This document shows, one piece after another, positions 18,680 through 26,187 of a stretch of DNA of 64,000 nt. Origin of the DNA: Actinomadura rayongensis (GTDB lineage Bacteria > Actinomycetota > Actinomycetes > Streptosporangiales > Streptosporangiaceae); assembly GCF_009831215.1 (NCBI RefSeq), contig NZ_WUTW01000001.1, positions 124,001 through 188,000 of the forward strand, in the 5' to 3' direction. The notes beneath the pieces were generated by a model. The model did no database searches, was not told the DNA's origin, and saw only the letters and a list, made by a program, of their open reading frames with translations. Each line of letters starts with the position of its first letter. Positions within the stretch are counted from its first letter, which is position 1. A program made the translations under genes and the position numbers.

Positions 18680-18707
18680 GTTGTCAACTTGACAATAAAT
18701 TCGATTT
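18667..18707. repeat. Nested palindromes adjoining the tRNA fragment
   Basis: AAATCGAAT (18667-18675) is inverted as ATTCGATTT (18699-18707). Inside it lies a perfect palindrome with a one-base centre, TTGTCAA-C-TTGACAA (18681-18695). The outer arm is part of the tRNA T-loop, so the T-arm sequence is mirrored around the inner palindrome. This could be a recombination site core with integrase arms, or an operator. Confidence 0.55.
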
Positions 18708-18876
18708 GGGCTGTTGGTACGGCAGGCCTGGCGAGGCGCGGTTCCGAAAACGACCTTTGATCACCCTGGCTAATGGCCCACTGTCCTGCGTCAGGCCGGT
18801 CACCTCTGTGGGGGAGCCGTGTGTGTCTATATTGCTGCACTCCCCTGGTGTATCGGTGCTGTGGCAGCTTCGCTTG

Positions 18877-21570
18877 CTACGGTGTTGATTTGAGTTGATT
18901 GAGTATCTCGGCTCTCGTCTGTTCTGTCGCGGCAAGTATATCGTTGAAAGTTGCGGGGGCCTGCTCAGCCAACTTCCGGTAGATGGCGATGGCTTCATCT
19001 ACGGCGGTGACTGCCTTTTCGAGTTCGACGGCGTGAGCGTTTCTGATCCAGGCAGCGGCCCACAGAGAAGAGGCGAGGTCGGGTAGGTAGGCGGCGGGTT
19101 CGGCTTCGGCCAGACGACGGCGAATCTTCACCGCCTCGCGGACCAGTTCAAGCGCATCCCGCTGCTCACCCGCCTCCGCCAGACGGTTACCGAAATTGTT
19201 CAAACTCATGGCGAGGTCGGGTAGGTAGGCGGCGGGCTCCGCTTCGGCCAGCGCGCGATAGATCTTCACCGCCTCGCGGGCCGGTTGCAGCGCATCCCGC
19301 TGTCCACCCACCGCTGCCAGACAGTTACCGAGGTTGTTCAAGCTGGCGGCGAGGGCGGGTAGGTAGGCGGCGGGTTCGGCTTCGGCCAGACGACGGCGAA
19401 TCTCGACTGCCTCGCGGACCGGTTGAAGCGCGTCCCGCTGCTCACCTGCCTCCGCCAGCCGGACGCTGAGGTTGTTCAAGCTCATGGCGAGGGTGGGCAG
19501 GTAGGCGGCGGGTTCGGCTTCGGCCAGACGACGGCGAATCTCGACTGCCTCGCGGGCCAGTTCAAGCGCGTCCCGCTGCTCACCCACCGCTGCCAGACAG
19601 TTACCGAGGTTGTTCAAGCTCAGGGCGAGGGTGGGCAGGTAGGCGGCGGGTTCGGCTTCGGCCAGACGACGGCGAATCTCGACTGCCTCGCGGACCGGTT
19701 GAAGCGCATCCCGCTGCTCACCCACCACCGCCAGCCGGACGCCGAGGTTGTTCAAGCTCATGGCGAGGGTGGGTAGGTAGGCGGCAGGCTCGGCCTCGGC
19801 CAGCGCGCGATAGATTTTCACCGCCTCGCGGGCCAGTTCAAGCGCATCCCGCTGCTCACCCACCTCCGCCAGCCGGACGCCCAGGTTGTTCAAGCTCATG
19901 GCGAGAGCGGGCAGGTAGGCGGCGGGCTCGGCCTCGGCCAGCGCGCGATAGATCTTCACCGCCTCGCGGACCGGTTCCAGCGCCGCCCGCAGTTCGCCCA
20001 CCGCCGCCAGTCGGACGCCGAGGTTGTGGAGGCGATGGGCGCAGTCGGCGAAGGATGCGGTGGGGGCGAGGCGTTGTAGGAGATGTTGGCTCAGGTCACG
20101 GGCGGGACGGAGCAGGTTGGTGTGGTGATCCGGGATGGCCGTTTCGACCCGGGCAGCGAGGTGGTCGGGAGCATGACTGATCACTGTGCTGATCAGTGTG
20201 GGGCTCAACCACGCCGTTGGGATCGGGCCTGCCTCCAGTACCGCGAACAAGGCTCTGCGGGCGGTGGTGTGCCGGGCGGCGGCGGCCGACAGGACCAAGA
20301 ACGCCTGCCGCTGCGCTGATGCGGTGGCCGGGTCGGTGAGCAATTCGGCGAGCAGGACGGCTGCACGAGGTTCGATGAGGTGGGCGGCGAGGAAGTCTTC
20401 GGCGAATCGGTCGGGTTTCAATGGCGTCAGTAGTTCCACCCGTGCCGTATCTGGGGCCGGCCGTGCTTGGCTGACGCTCGTCATATCCGGTGCAGGGTCG
20501 GGGAGCGGGGGATAGAGACGGTGGTGGGCGGTCAGTAGGTGTTCGGCTTCGGTGTCGTCGGCCGCTAGGCGGGCGCGGATCAGCCATTGGCGTGCCTGCT
20601 CGCCGGCCGACGTGGGGCCGAACAGGGTCGCGACCATCACCATGGTGCTCATCACCCGCGCTCCGGGTGGGTCCTTCCAGTAGCGGCGTTCGTGCGCCAG
20701 CAAGAAGCCCGACAGGTCCTCGCTCTGGGGGACCGCCTCACCCTCAGCGGTCGCGCAAACAGCCGCAAGTGCCGCCATGTGCACCGTCAACGGGGATATC
20801 CCGCCCTCGGGCGACAGACCACGCGGGACCGGAACTGGTCCCACGGGCAACTCCAACGCGGCCTGGAATGCGCCTGCGGCGCTGGTGAACGCTTCGCTCA
20901 ACTCCTCAGGGCCGGTGATGAAGGCTTCCACGGCAATCGGCTGAGCGAGATCGACCCACGCCCGCTCCAGTTGCGCGGCCACCCCTTCCCAAAACTCGCG
21001 CTGCGGGCGGGCCAGCAGAAGCACTCGTACTCGCACCCCTGTGACGCGGTGCTGGGCAGCCAGGGTCTCCACCAACTCGGTCAACGACTCCAACGGCCAC
21101 CGCTCGGCGTAATCCACCACCGCCAGCAGTGGACGCCCGTCCTCGGCGAGAGCATGAGTCGCGGCAGCTGGCGGCAACGTAGTGGACGTGTCGGATGCCA
21201 GCAACACTGTCCATCCGTCGTCATGGCTCCGGGTGGCGAGCCATCCGGCCAGCCGGGTCTTGCCTGCCCCGCCCGGCCCCGATGCCAACCTCACCGACAC
21301 CGGCTCGTCGTCATCGCGCCACGTGTGCAACGCCTGTTCCAGAGTGGGGCGAGGCCGATATGGCACCACCTGACGCCGCACGTCCAGCAAATGCGACGGG
21401 GTCCGCTGCGAGCGCGGGATCCGTTCCGGGACCGGCGACGGTGCCAGCAACTCCAGCCGAAACCGTGACCGCTCCAGCACCACCGTCACATCACCAGCGG
21501 CGGAGCCGATCTGAATGTTGTGACCACCGATTACCGAACTATCGACCCGGTGGCCCTCCGCGTCGCCCAT
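18877..21570 (-). CDS. STAND-like NTPase with TPR array and N-terminal RHIM-like motif
   Basis: An 897-residue NLR-like protein. Near the N-terminus (residues about 13-32) is V-I-G-G-H-N-I-Q-I-G-S-A-A-G-D-V-T-V, with the RHIM-type core I-Q-I-G. The NTPase follows: Walker A G-P-G-G-A-G-K-T at residues 98-105, Walker B-like L-L-A-V-V-D-Y-A-E with Asp153, and L-L-L-A-R as a sensor strand. A helical region with P-D-R-F-A-E-D-F-L-A-A-H-L leads to seven near-identical 46-residue TPR units and one degenerate unit. The layout sensor repeats, NTPase switch, N-terminal signalling motif is that of bacterial NLRs, which sense a trigger, oligomerise and activate an effector. ATG 21570 follows a GGGAG; a TTG at 21594 is less likely. 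The gene just upstream encodes a small protein ending in the same motif, the probable effector. The ligand is unknown. Confidence 0.82.
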   Translation of the reverse strand: MGDAEGHRVDSSVIGGHNIQIGSAAGDVTVVLERSRFRLELLAPSPVPERIPRSQRTPSHLLDVRRQVVPYRPRPTLEQALHTWRDDDEPVSVRLASGPGGAGKTRLAGWLATRSHDDGWTVLLASDTSTTLPPAAATHALAEDGRPLLAVVDYAERWPLESLTELVETLAAQHRVTGVRVRVLLLARPQREFWEGVAAQLERAWVDLAQPIAVEAFITGPEELSEAFTSAAGAFQAALELPVGPVPVPRGLSPEGGISPLTVHMAALAAVCATAEGEAVPQSEDLSGFLLAHERRYWKDPPGARVMSTMVMVATLFGPTSAGEQARQWLIRARLAADDTEAEHLLTAHHRLYPPLPDPAPDMTSVSQARPAPDTARVELLTPLKPDRFAEDFLAAHLIEPRAAVLLAELLTDPATASAQRQAFLVLSAAAARHTTARRALFAVLEAGPIPTAWLSPTLISTVISHAPDHLAARVETAIPDHHTNLLRPARDLSQHLLQRLAPTASFADCAHRLHNLGVRLAAVGELRAALEPVREAVKIYRALAEAEPAAYLPALAMSLNNLGVRLAEVGEQRDALELAREAVKIYRALAEAEPAAYLPTLAMSLNNLGVRLAVVGEQRDALQPVREAVEIRRRLAEAEPAAYLPTLALSLNNLGNCLAAVGEQRDALELAREAVEIRRRLAEAEPAAYLPTLAMSLNNLSVRLAEAGEQRDALQPVREAVEIRRRLAEAEPAAYLPALAASLNNLGNCLAAVGGQRDALQPAREAVKIYRALAEAEPAAYLPDLAMSLNNFGNRLAEAGEQRDALELVREAVKIRRRLAEAEPAAYLPDLASSLWAAAWIRNAHAVELEKAVTAVDEAIAIYRKLAEQAPATFNDILAATEQTRAEILNQLKSTP
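19069..20034 (-). repeat. Seven 138-bp tandem repeats encoding TPR units
   Basis: Seven consecutive 138-bp units encode 46-residue TPRs of the form S-L-N-N-L-G...G-E-Q-R-D-A-L...R-E-A-V-x-I...L-A-E-A-E-P-A-A-Y-L-P. The last nine residues of this core are identical in all seven copies and the DNA is nearly so. Variation is confined to few positions (V-R versus N-C or N-R after L-G; K-I-Y-R-A versus E-I-R-R-R). This points to recent expansion or homogenisation. Confidence 0.9.
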
Positions 21571-21590
21571 CGCGCCTCGACTCTCCCTGG

Positions 21591-22034
21591 TCAACCGTGC
21601 CGGTCGCCGGGCCGGGTGATGTGGGTGTCACGGCCCACCGAACCGATCTGAATGTTGTCCCCATCGATCCGGCTCCCGGCCACCACGTTGGACCCGTCAC
21701 CGACCTGGAGCCCGTTCGGCGCCTCGGCCAGCATTGCCGCGACCTGCTCAGCCAGCTCGGTATCAGCGGTCAACGCCTTGCGGATCGCCTTGCGCAACGC
21801 GGCCTGATTGTCGCCGTCATCGGGATCGGCGATCACGTCGGCCAGCGCCTCGGGAACATCCTCGCCCTCTGCGCGGACACCGAAGATCCGCTGCGCCAGC
21901 CGCCTCCCGAATCCCACCGTCGCATCGGCCGCCTGGTCCTGCGTGCGCGCCAGCACCGCGCCCCCGTACGCGCTCGCCGCCGTCGTCACGTACTGCGTCA
22001 CTTCCCCGGCCAACTGCACCAGATCCCCCGACAC
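21591..22034 (-). CDS. Candidate effector with C-terminal RHIM-like amyloid motif
   Basis: A 147-residue protein. Residues 1-105 are predicted largely helical (V-S-G-D-L-V-Q-L-A-G-E-V, R-R-L-A-Q-R-I-F-G, A-L-R-K-A-I-R-K-A-L). The C-terminal 40 residues are Gly/Asn/Asp-rich with two tandem motif copies: G-L-Q-V-G-D-G-S-N-V-V and then D-G-D-N-I-Q-I-G-S-V-G-R-D-T-H-I (core N127-G131). The second copy matches the N-terminal motif of the downstream NTPase. In known bacterial amyloid-signalling pairs the NLR seeds the same fold in the effector and switches on a death domain. The effector domain class here is unrecognised. GTG 22034 was chosen for its GAGGGGG ribosome site; the frame stays open to 22190. 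The NTPase ATG lies 20 bases after its stop. Confidence 0.7.
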   Translation of the reverse strand: MSGDLVQLAGEVTQYVTTAASAYGGAVLARTQDQAADATVGFGRRLAQRIFGVRAEGEDVPEALADVIADPDDGDNQAALRKAIRKALTADTELAEQVAAMLAEAPNGLQVGDGSNVVAGSRIDGDNIQIGSVGRDTHITRPGDRHG

Positions 22035-22657
22035 CTCGCCCCCTCGACCTAAACGATCACCAGTGACGGCAACGCCACGAACCGTTATCCGGGAGGTTAG
22101 ACGCACTGCCCCGGCTCCCGGACGCAAACAACTCTCCCGGCCGAAACCGGCCCATCCAGTACCAGCACGGCAACCCTTCCGGCAGCCCAACGGAGAGACC
22201 GGTCAACGACGATCCGGAGACCTCGCCCGTGCGAACGGGCGTTGCAAGAAAGGACTGTCCTCGCGAACATGCGCTCTGGGCCCGGAATCCAAGGGAGGCG
22301 CCCTTTGGCGCCAGCAGGCCCGGCTACCTCGCCGGGACAGCGTCGGCGAATGGCTGGGCGGCTCCCCCGAACGCGCGAGGTCTGGCCCATCTACCTAAGT
22401 GCGCGCGTGTACCGCTCGCGGATGGGGCGGGCGCGGCGGCGCGAGACGGGACCGAACGGGGTGATCAGGATGCGGGCGCGCCGCAGCCAGTGTGGCTGTA
22501 GGCGAGGTTTATCGCCTAGCGGCACTCGTGCGGACGGGCGTCATGGCGGTCGAGGTTGGTGCGGGGGTCCTGGGATCCCCGTCTTAGCCAAGACGGCGTT
22601 CGGTCATGCGGTGGGTAAGGGAGTCGTTGGCCGGGGCGGTTTGTCCGGACAAGGTAG
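22035..22657. other. Non-coding region with several hairpins
   Basis: No gene is convincing in these 620 bases upstream of the effector. Hairpins seen: CGCCCGT/ACGGGCG (22224-22241), AGGCGA/TCGCCT (about 22500-22517) and CCGTCTT/AAGACGG (22579-22596). The region should contain the effector promoter, but I cannot point to a good -35/-10 pair. A structured RNA is possible. Confidence 0.35.
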
Positions 22658-22690
22658 GAGCCCGGCATCCCCCCTCGGGATGCCGGGCTC
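22658..22690. terminator. Strong 14-bp hairpin terminator
   Basis: GAGCCCGGCATCCC (22658-22671) pairs perfectly with GGGATGCCGGGCTC (22677-22690) around a 5-base loop. On the plus strand it is followed by TTT. It lies 18 bases past the stop of the BldC-like gene and can end that minus-strand transcript or any convergent one. Confidence 0.75.
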
Positions 22691-22708
22691 TTTGGTGTTC
22701 GGTGGTGG

Positions 22709-23056
22709 TCAGGTGAGGCCGTCGCGGACGGCTTTGATGAGGGCGATGGGGTCGCCGTCGAAGTAGTCGCGGATGACGGCGTTGAGGATGGCGTTGGCGC
22801 GGGGGTTGGAGGCGGGCGCGGTGTCGGTGCCGTCGTCGGCGGGCAGGTCGTGGGGGTCGGGGGCGTTGCCGGTCTGGAGGAGGCGGTGGATTTCCGAGGC
22901 GTGGTAGCGGCGGTGGCCGGAGGGCAGGGTGACGGGGTTGAGGGTTCCGGTTCTGGCCCAGCGGGTGACGGTCTTGGGGTCGACGCGGAAGAAGTTCGCG
23001 ACTTCGGCGGGGGTGTAGAGGGTCGGCTGCTGGGGTTCTTCGGGGTTCTTGGTCAT
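22709..23056 (-). CDS. BldC-family MerR-type helix-turn-helix protein
   Basis: A 115-residue protein whose first 60 residues are a MerR-like winged helix very close to the BldC type: L-Y-T-P-A-E-V-A-N-F-F-R-V-D-P-K-T-V-T-R-W-A-R-T-G-T-L, then S-G-H-R-R-Y. BldC itself is only about 70 residues; here a C-terminal extension (A-N-A-I-L-N-A-V-I-R-D-Y-F-D-G-D) is added. In mobile elements similar proteins serve as excisionases or regulators. It ends a run of small minus-strand island genes; no integrase is found next to it. Confidence 0.82.
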   Translation of the reverse strand: MTKNPEEPQQPTLYTPAEVANFFRVDPKTVTRWARTGTLNPVTLPSGHRRYHASEIHRLLQTGNAPDPHDLPADDGTDTAPASNPRANAILNAVIRDYFDGDPIALIKAVRDGLT

Positions 23057-23319
23057 GATTTTGGGGCTCCAGTTCTCGGGTTGGGTTTGCTTCGGATGTT
23101 GTGGTTGGTGGTCCGTGGGTTGAGGTGGGTGTGTGGTTTTGGTGTGCGGGTCTTTGGGTGTGTTGTGGAACTTATGGGGTGATGAGTTCGGGCGAACCGC
23201 CCTCCCCGAACGGTTCGCGCGGCTCCTTGTTCTTTGTGGTTGGCGGGTCTGTTGCTTCTGTTGTTGCCGGCGTTGCGTTGGCGCAGGTCCAGGGCCAGTA
23301 GAAGCACCACGGCGTGCAC
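23053..23319 (-). CDS. Doubtful small ORF in the island operon
   Basis: An 88-codon frame from GTG 23319 overlaps the BldC-like start by four bases (ATGA) and begins 13 bases after the preceding gene. Its product is very basic and rich in His, Thr, Pro and Asn with no recognised domain. The spacing suits an operon member, but the composition is also what an untranslated AT-richer spacer would give. Confidence 0.3.
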   Translation of the reverse strand: MHAVVLLLALDLRQRNAGNNRSNRPANHKEQGAARTVRGGRFARTHHPISSTTHPKTRTPKPHTHLNPRTTNHNIRSKPNPRTGAPKS

Positions 23320-23332
23320 GTGTGGTTCGGGG

Positions 23333-23605
23333 TCACTGGGTCGGTCCTCGTGCTTCCAGGCGGGTGGCCTTCTCGTCCTCGTGGCGCATGAGGGCGGTCA
23401 GGCCGTCCTCGTCGATCGCTACGACCATGTAGAGGAGGCCGGCTTTTTCTTGGGTGTGGGTCAGCGGGTGGCGCAGGCGGCAGATCCAGGTGCCGTCCGG
23501 CGTCTTGTAGGGCTGCGTCCAGCGGTTTTTGGGCTCCTGGTCGCCCGGTCGCGGGTCGTGCGGGTCGGTCCGGTCGTGGTCCTGGCGCTGTCTGGGACGG
23601 CTCAT
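23333..23605 (-). CDS. Small hypothetical protein of the island operon
   Basis: A 90-residue protein. The first 30 residues are highly charged and probably disordered; the rest has a compact pattern (T-P-D-G-T-W-I-C-R-L-R-H-P-L, then L-L-Y-M-V-V-A-I-D-E-D-G). I do not recognise it. Its ATG overlaps the stop of the small membrane protein upstream by four bases, showing translational coupling. Confidence 0.55.
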   Translation of the reverse strand: MSRPRQRQDHDRTDPHDPRPGDQEPKNRWTQPYKTPDGTWICRLRHPLTHTQEKAGLLYMVVAIDEDGLTALMRHEDEKATRLEARGPTQ

Positions 23606-23748
23606 CGCGTCCTCCTGTGGTTGCGCGTCCAGCGGCGGACGTACGGGGCCGACAGGTACGCCAGTAGTCCCGCTATCACCGCGCCGTCTGCTACGGCCAT
23701 CGCAATGGTTATCTCGACGGCTGTGACGACACCTTTGGGCTGACCCAT
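23602..23748 (-). CDS. Small single-span membrane protein
   Basis: A 48-residue protein with one hydrophobic segment (residues about 8-32) and a strongly basic end (V-R-R-W-T-R-N-H-R-R-T-R), so the C-terminus should face the cytoplasm. ATG 23748 follows GAAAGGG. It is the first gene of a minus-strand operon of small island proteins. Tiny membrane proteins of this sort are common in actinomycete integrative elements; its role is unknown. Confidence 0.55.
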   Translation of the reverse strand: MGQPKGVVTAVEITIAMAVADGAVIAGLLAYLSAPYVRRWTRNHRRTR

Positions 23749-23895
23749 ATTGACCCTTTCCGGAAGTCGTGCCCGGATTGTTCCGGGTTCGGTTCCGTCG
23801 CCGACCTTTTCTTTGGGGTGTTCTGGGGACAGGCTCGCGTGCTCGGGGTTAGCTTTGCCACGTCTCGCGAGAGATTCGAGAGAGATGGAGGACAC

Positions 23896-24714
23896 GTGTC
23901 CAGTGCCGCAGAGTCCGTAGACCCCATGTCGGGGCTGTGGGCAACTCTGGCCGTCCAGCTGCGGGTACAACGCAAACGTGCCGGGCTGTCACAGGCCGCA
24001 GTGGGCAGGATCGTCAACGTCGACCACAAGACAGTCTCGAATTGGGAGGCGCAGCGGAACCACCCGCCGGTGGACGCACTGCGCATTCTCGACACGGAGT
24101 GGAGAACGGGCGGGCTGCTGGAAGCCCTCCACCACTTTGCGAACACGATGGAGGCCCCCGCCGAGTTCCTCACGGTCGTCGAGTACGAAGCGATGGCGAG
24201 CGTCATCCGAATCAACAGTGTCGCGTTCATCCCGGGCCTGTTGCAGACGCCGGAGTACGCGCGAGAGATCTTCGAGAAGGGAGGTGCCCCGGACGTAACG
24301 GAGCAGGTCGTGCTGAGGATTGAGAGGCAGGCGATCCTTACGCGTGACGACCCCCCGTACGTGTCCGTCCTGATCTCCGAGGTCGCCCCCCGGCTCATCC
24401 CCGCACGCCTTCGGCATGGACAGTTGGAGAGACTTCTGGAGGTTGCCGATCTCTCCAACGTCACGCTCCGCATGGTCCCGATGGATGCCGGGTTGCATGT
24501 CGGACTCGCCAGTGACTTCTACCTGTTCTCGACGCCGGAGAGGGAAGTGGGCTTTGTCGAGACTCCGGCGCGTGGAACCTTGGTGACCGAAAACGACCAC
24601 CTGCGTAGACTCGTCGTCAAGTTCGACCGAACGAGCGCGGACGCACTCTCGCCGGAGGCTTCCCGTGCCAGACTCCAAGAGATGATCGAGGGCAACAGTG
24701 ATCACATGGCGTAA
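23896..24714 (+). CDS. XRE-family regulator with DUF5753 (WhiJ-like)
   Basis: A 272-residue protein. The N-terminal helix-turn-helix is R-A-G-L-S-Q-A-A-V-G-R-I-V-N-V-D-H-K-T-V-S-N-W-E (residues about 28-51). The remainder is the DUF5753 ligand/partner domain (E-Y-E-A-M-A-S-V-I-R, F-I-P-G-L-L-Q-T-P-E-Y-A-R). Such proteins pair with a small DUF397 protein and regulate development or act like toxin-antitoxin modules in actinomycetes. GTG 23896 follows GGAGG; the frame continues upstream to 23818. The DUF397 gene overlaps its end by 17 bases. Confidence 0.9.
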   Translation: MSSAAESVDPMSGLWATLAVQLRVQRKRAGLSQAAVGRIVNVDHKTVSNWEAQRNHPPVDALRILDTEWRTGGLLEALHHFANTMEAPAEFLTVVEYEAMASVIRINSVAFIPGLLQTPEYAREIFEKGGAPDVTEQVVLRIERQAILTRDDPPYVSVLISEVAPRLIPARLRHGQLERLLEVADLSNVTLRMVPMDAGLHVGLASDFYLFSTPEREVGFVETPARGTLVTENDHLRRLVVKFDRTSADALSPEASRARLQEMIEGNSDHMA

Positions 24715-24880
24715 GTCCAGCCGCAGCGCCAACACGGGTGACAGGAACTGCGTCGAGCTGGCTCGCTTCCCCCGCGTGGTGGGCCTGCGTGACAGCAAGG
24801 CCCCGGACGCCGGTCACCTCAGCCTCACCCCCGAAGCGTTCGCCGCGCTGGTCGCGCGTGTGAAGGACGGACGCGCGTAG
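24698..24880 (+). CDS. DUF397 protein, partner of the XRE/DUF5753 regulator
   Basis: A 60-residue DUF397 protein (W-R-K-S-S-R-S, N-C-V-E-L-A, V-G-L-R-D-S-K-A-P). DUF397 proteins accompany WhiJ-like XRE regulators throughout actinomycetes and are thought to bind or antagonise them. GTG 24698 lies inside the end of the regulator gene, so translation is coupled. Confidence 0.92.
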   Translation: MITWRKSSRSANTGDRNCVELARFPRVVGLRDSKAPDAGHLSLTPEAFAALVARVKDGRA

Positions 24881-24897
24881 GCTCGTTTCCCCCGAAG

Positions 24898-24925
24898 CCC
24901 CTGGTGCGCCTCCGCGTGCCGGGGG
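24898..24925 (+). terminator. Hairpin after the DUF397 gene
   Basis: CCCCTGG (24898-24904) pairs with CCGGGGG (24919-24925) with one mismatch, followed by TTCTT. It lies 18 bases past the DUF397 stop. Confidence 0.5.
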
Positions 24926-25074
24926 TTCTTCGCATCTGCCGCCGTCACGACGGCGCCCGCTTTTCGCCGAGAAGGGGCGGTCCGCCCGGCTAGTGCTGGG
25001 GCCAGGGAGGTTCGCCTTGGTCGGAAGGCGGCTTGTGGGGCGAGCGGGCGTGAAACGGCTGGTAGTAGTTGGGT

Positions 25075-25452
25075 ATGCAGGAAGAGACCGCGCGCTCTGC
25101 GATCGACATGTTCATCTCTGCGTTCAATGCCTCGGACGACAGCTATGTGACCACCCTGCTCTCCCAGGCCCTGACCTCGGACGTGATCTTCTGGGGGCCG
25201 TTGGGGCGTAGCGAGGGGATCGGGGCGGTCGCGCGGTTCGTGTTGGACATCCGACGTCACCCGGCGGGGACCGGCACGATGGTGCGCAGCTCAGAGGTGG
25301 ACATGCCTGACGAATGGGCCCGGTATCGGTGGGCCTTCACCACGCCTGACGGAGGTCCGCGTCTGGCGGGAACGGATGTCGTTCATCTGCGGCGGGGCCT
25401 CATCGACCAAGTGATCGTCTTCGCGGGGGAGATCGAGCCGCTCGCCTCCTGA
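25075..25452 (+). CDS. SnoaL/NTF2-like protein
   Basis: A 125-residue NTF2-like protein: helix A-R-S-A-I-D-M-F-I-S-A-F-N-A-S-D-D, then L-T-S-D-V-I-F-W-G-P-L-G-R-S-E-G-I-G-A-V-A-R-F, and the closing V-V-H-L-R-R-G-L-I-D-Q-V. It may bind a small hydrophobic ligand; no catalytic role is evident. ATG 25075 has no clear ribosome site, so the transcript may be leaderless. It is a single-gene unit. Confidence 0.72.
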   Translation: MQEETARSAIDMFISAFNASDDSYVTTLLSQALTSDVIFWGPLGRSEGIGAVARFVLDIRRHPAGTGTMVRSSEVDMPDEWARYRWAFTTPDGGPRLAGTDVVHLRRGLIDQVIVFAGEIEPLAS

Positions 25453-25495
25453 GCCGTCCTGCTGGGGGCGTCCGTCTCGGCGGGTGCCCTTTTCT

Positions 25496-25530
25496 GTGCG
25501 GGTGCGGGTGCGGGTGCGGGCGCGGGCGCG
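25496..25530. repeat. Hexamer microsatellite GTGCGG/GCGCGG
   Basis: Four GTGCGG units (25496-25519) run into GCGCGG and a partial copy, between two genes. It might vary in length between strains; no function is evident. Confidence 0.8.
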
Positions 25531-25653
25531 TTCCAGGCTTGGCGACCGCGCCTCCGACGCTCGGGTCGAACGTCACCGGGCAGCCGACCGTCACGACGAC
25601 CGACCTAGTGAACCTTCCCGGTCAGAGCACTAGGGTGACGGTGGAGGTGCCCC

Positions 25654-26124
25654 ATGCCGCGTTCCGCACCCCGACCGGGACCGTCGCGCTCTGGTCGGCC
25701 GGATGGGCTGTCGGCGGAGCCTGAGGCGCTGTTCGTCTATGGGACCTTGCAGTTTCCCGACGTCCTGAAGGCCCTGATCGGCCGCGTTCCTGGGCTCGAA
25801 CCCGCAGCTCTCGCGGGTTGGCGTGCCGCCGCTCTGCCGGGGCGCATCTATCCCGGGCTCGTTTCGGCGGCTGGGACCGTCCACGGTGTTCTGCTCTCGG
25901 GTCTCACCTTGGCTGAGTGGCGCATCTTGGATGCTTTTGAGGGTCCCGAGTATGACCGCAGGCCGGTTCTGCTCTTGGACGGCCGTAGCGCCTGGGTCTA
26001 CGTCTACTCGCTGGAGGCCGAGGTCGGTGACGATGATTGGTCGTCTGCTGCCTTCGTGGCCCGGCATCTGCCCGCCTATGTCGAACGTTGCGCCGACTGG
26101 CGGACCCGGCGTGGGCGGTGCTGA
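25654..26124 (+). CDS. Gamma-glutamylcyclotransferase-like (AIG2) protein
   Basis: A 156-residue protein of the GGCT/AIG2 fold. The signature F-V-Y-G-T-L-Q-F is at residues about 27-34, followed by L-A-G-W-R-A-A-A-L-P-G-R-I-Y-P and an F-E-G-P-E-Y-D-R-R motif whose Glu is the expected catalytic acid. Family members release 5-oxoproline from gamma-glutamyl amines. ATG 25654 follows GGAGG. Confidence 0.82.
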   Translation: MPRSAPRPGPSRSGRPDGLSAEPEALFVYGTLQFPDVLKALIGRVPGLEPAALAGWRAAALPGRIYPGLVSAAGTVHGVLLSGLTLAEWRILDAFEGPEYDRRPVLLLDGRSAWVYVYSLEAEVGDDDWSSAAFVARHLPAYVERCADWRTRRGRC

Positions 26125-26187
26125 CGCGTCAGGCGCCTTGTGGGCGGGGCTGGTGGCGCTTTGGGAACGGGTCGCCTGGGCTGGTGG

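Larger units (their letters stand above)
18465..18876. other. Intergenic region at the island boundary
   Basis: These 412 bases carry no convincing gene. Seen here: a GGTCAC-ATG-GTGACC hairpin (18481-18495) just after the small ORF, and a tRNA 3'-end fragment joined to nested palindromes (listed separately). Base composition is more AT-rich than the flanks. It separates chromosomal genes on the left from accessory genes on the right. Confidence 0.5.

Noticed and set aside
19069..20034. CRISPR-like array
   Set aside because: The repeats are contiguous 138-bp coding units of a TPR protein with no unique spacers.
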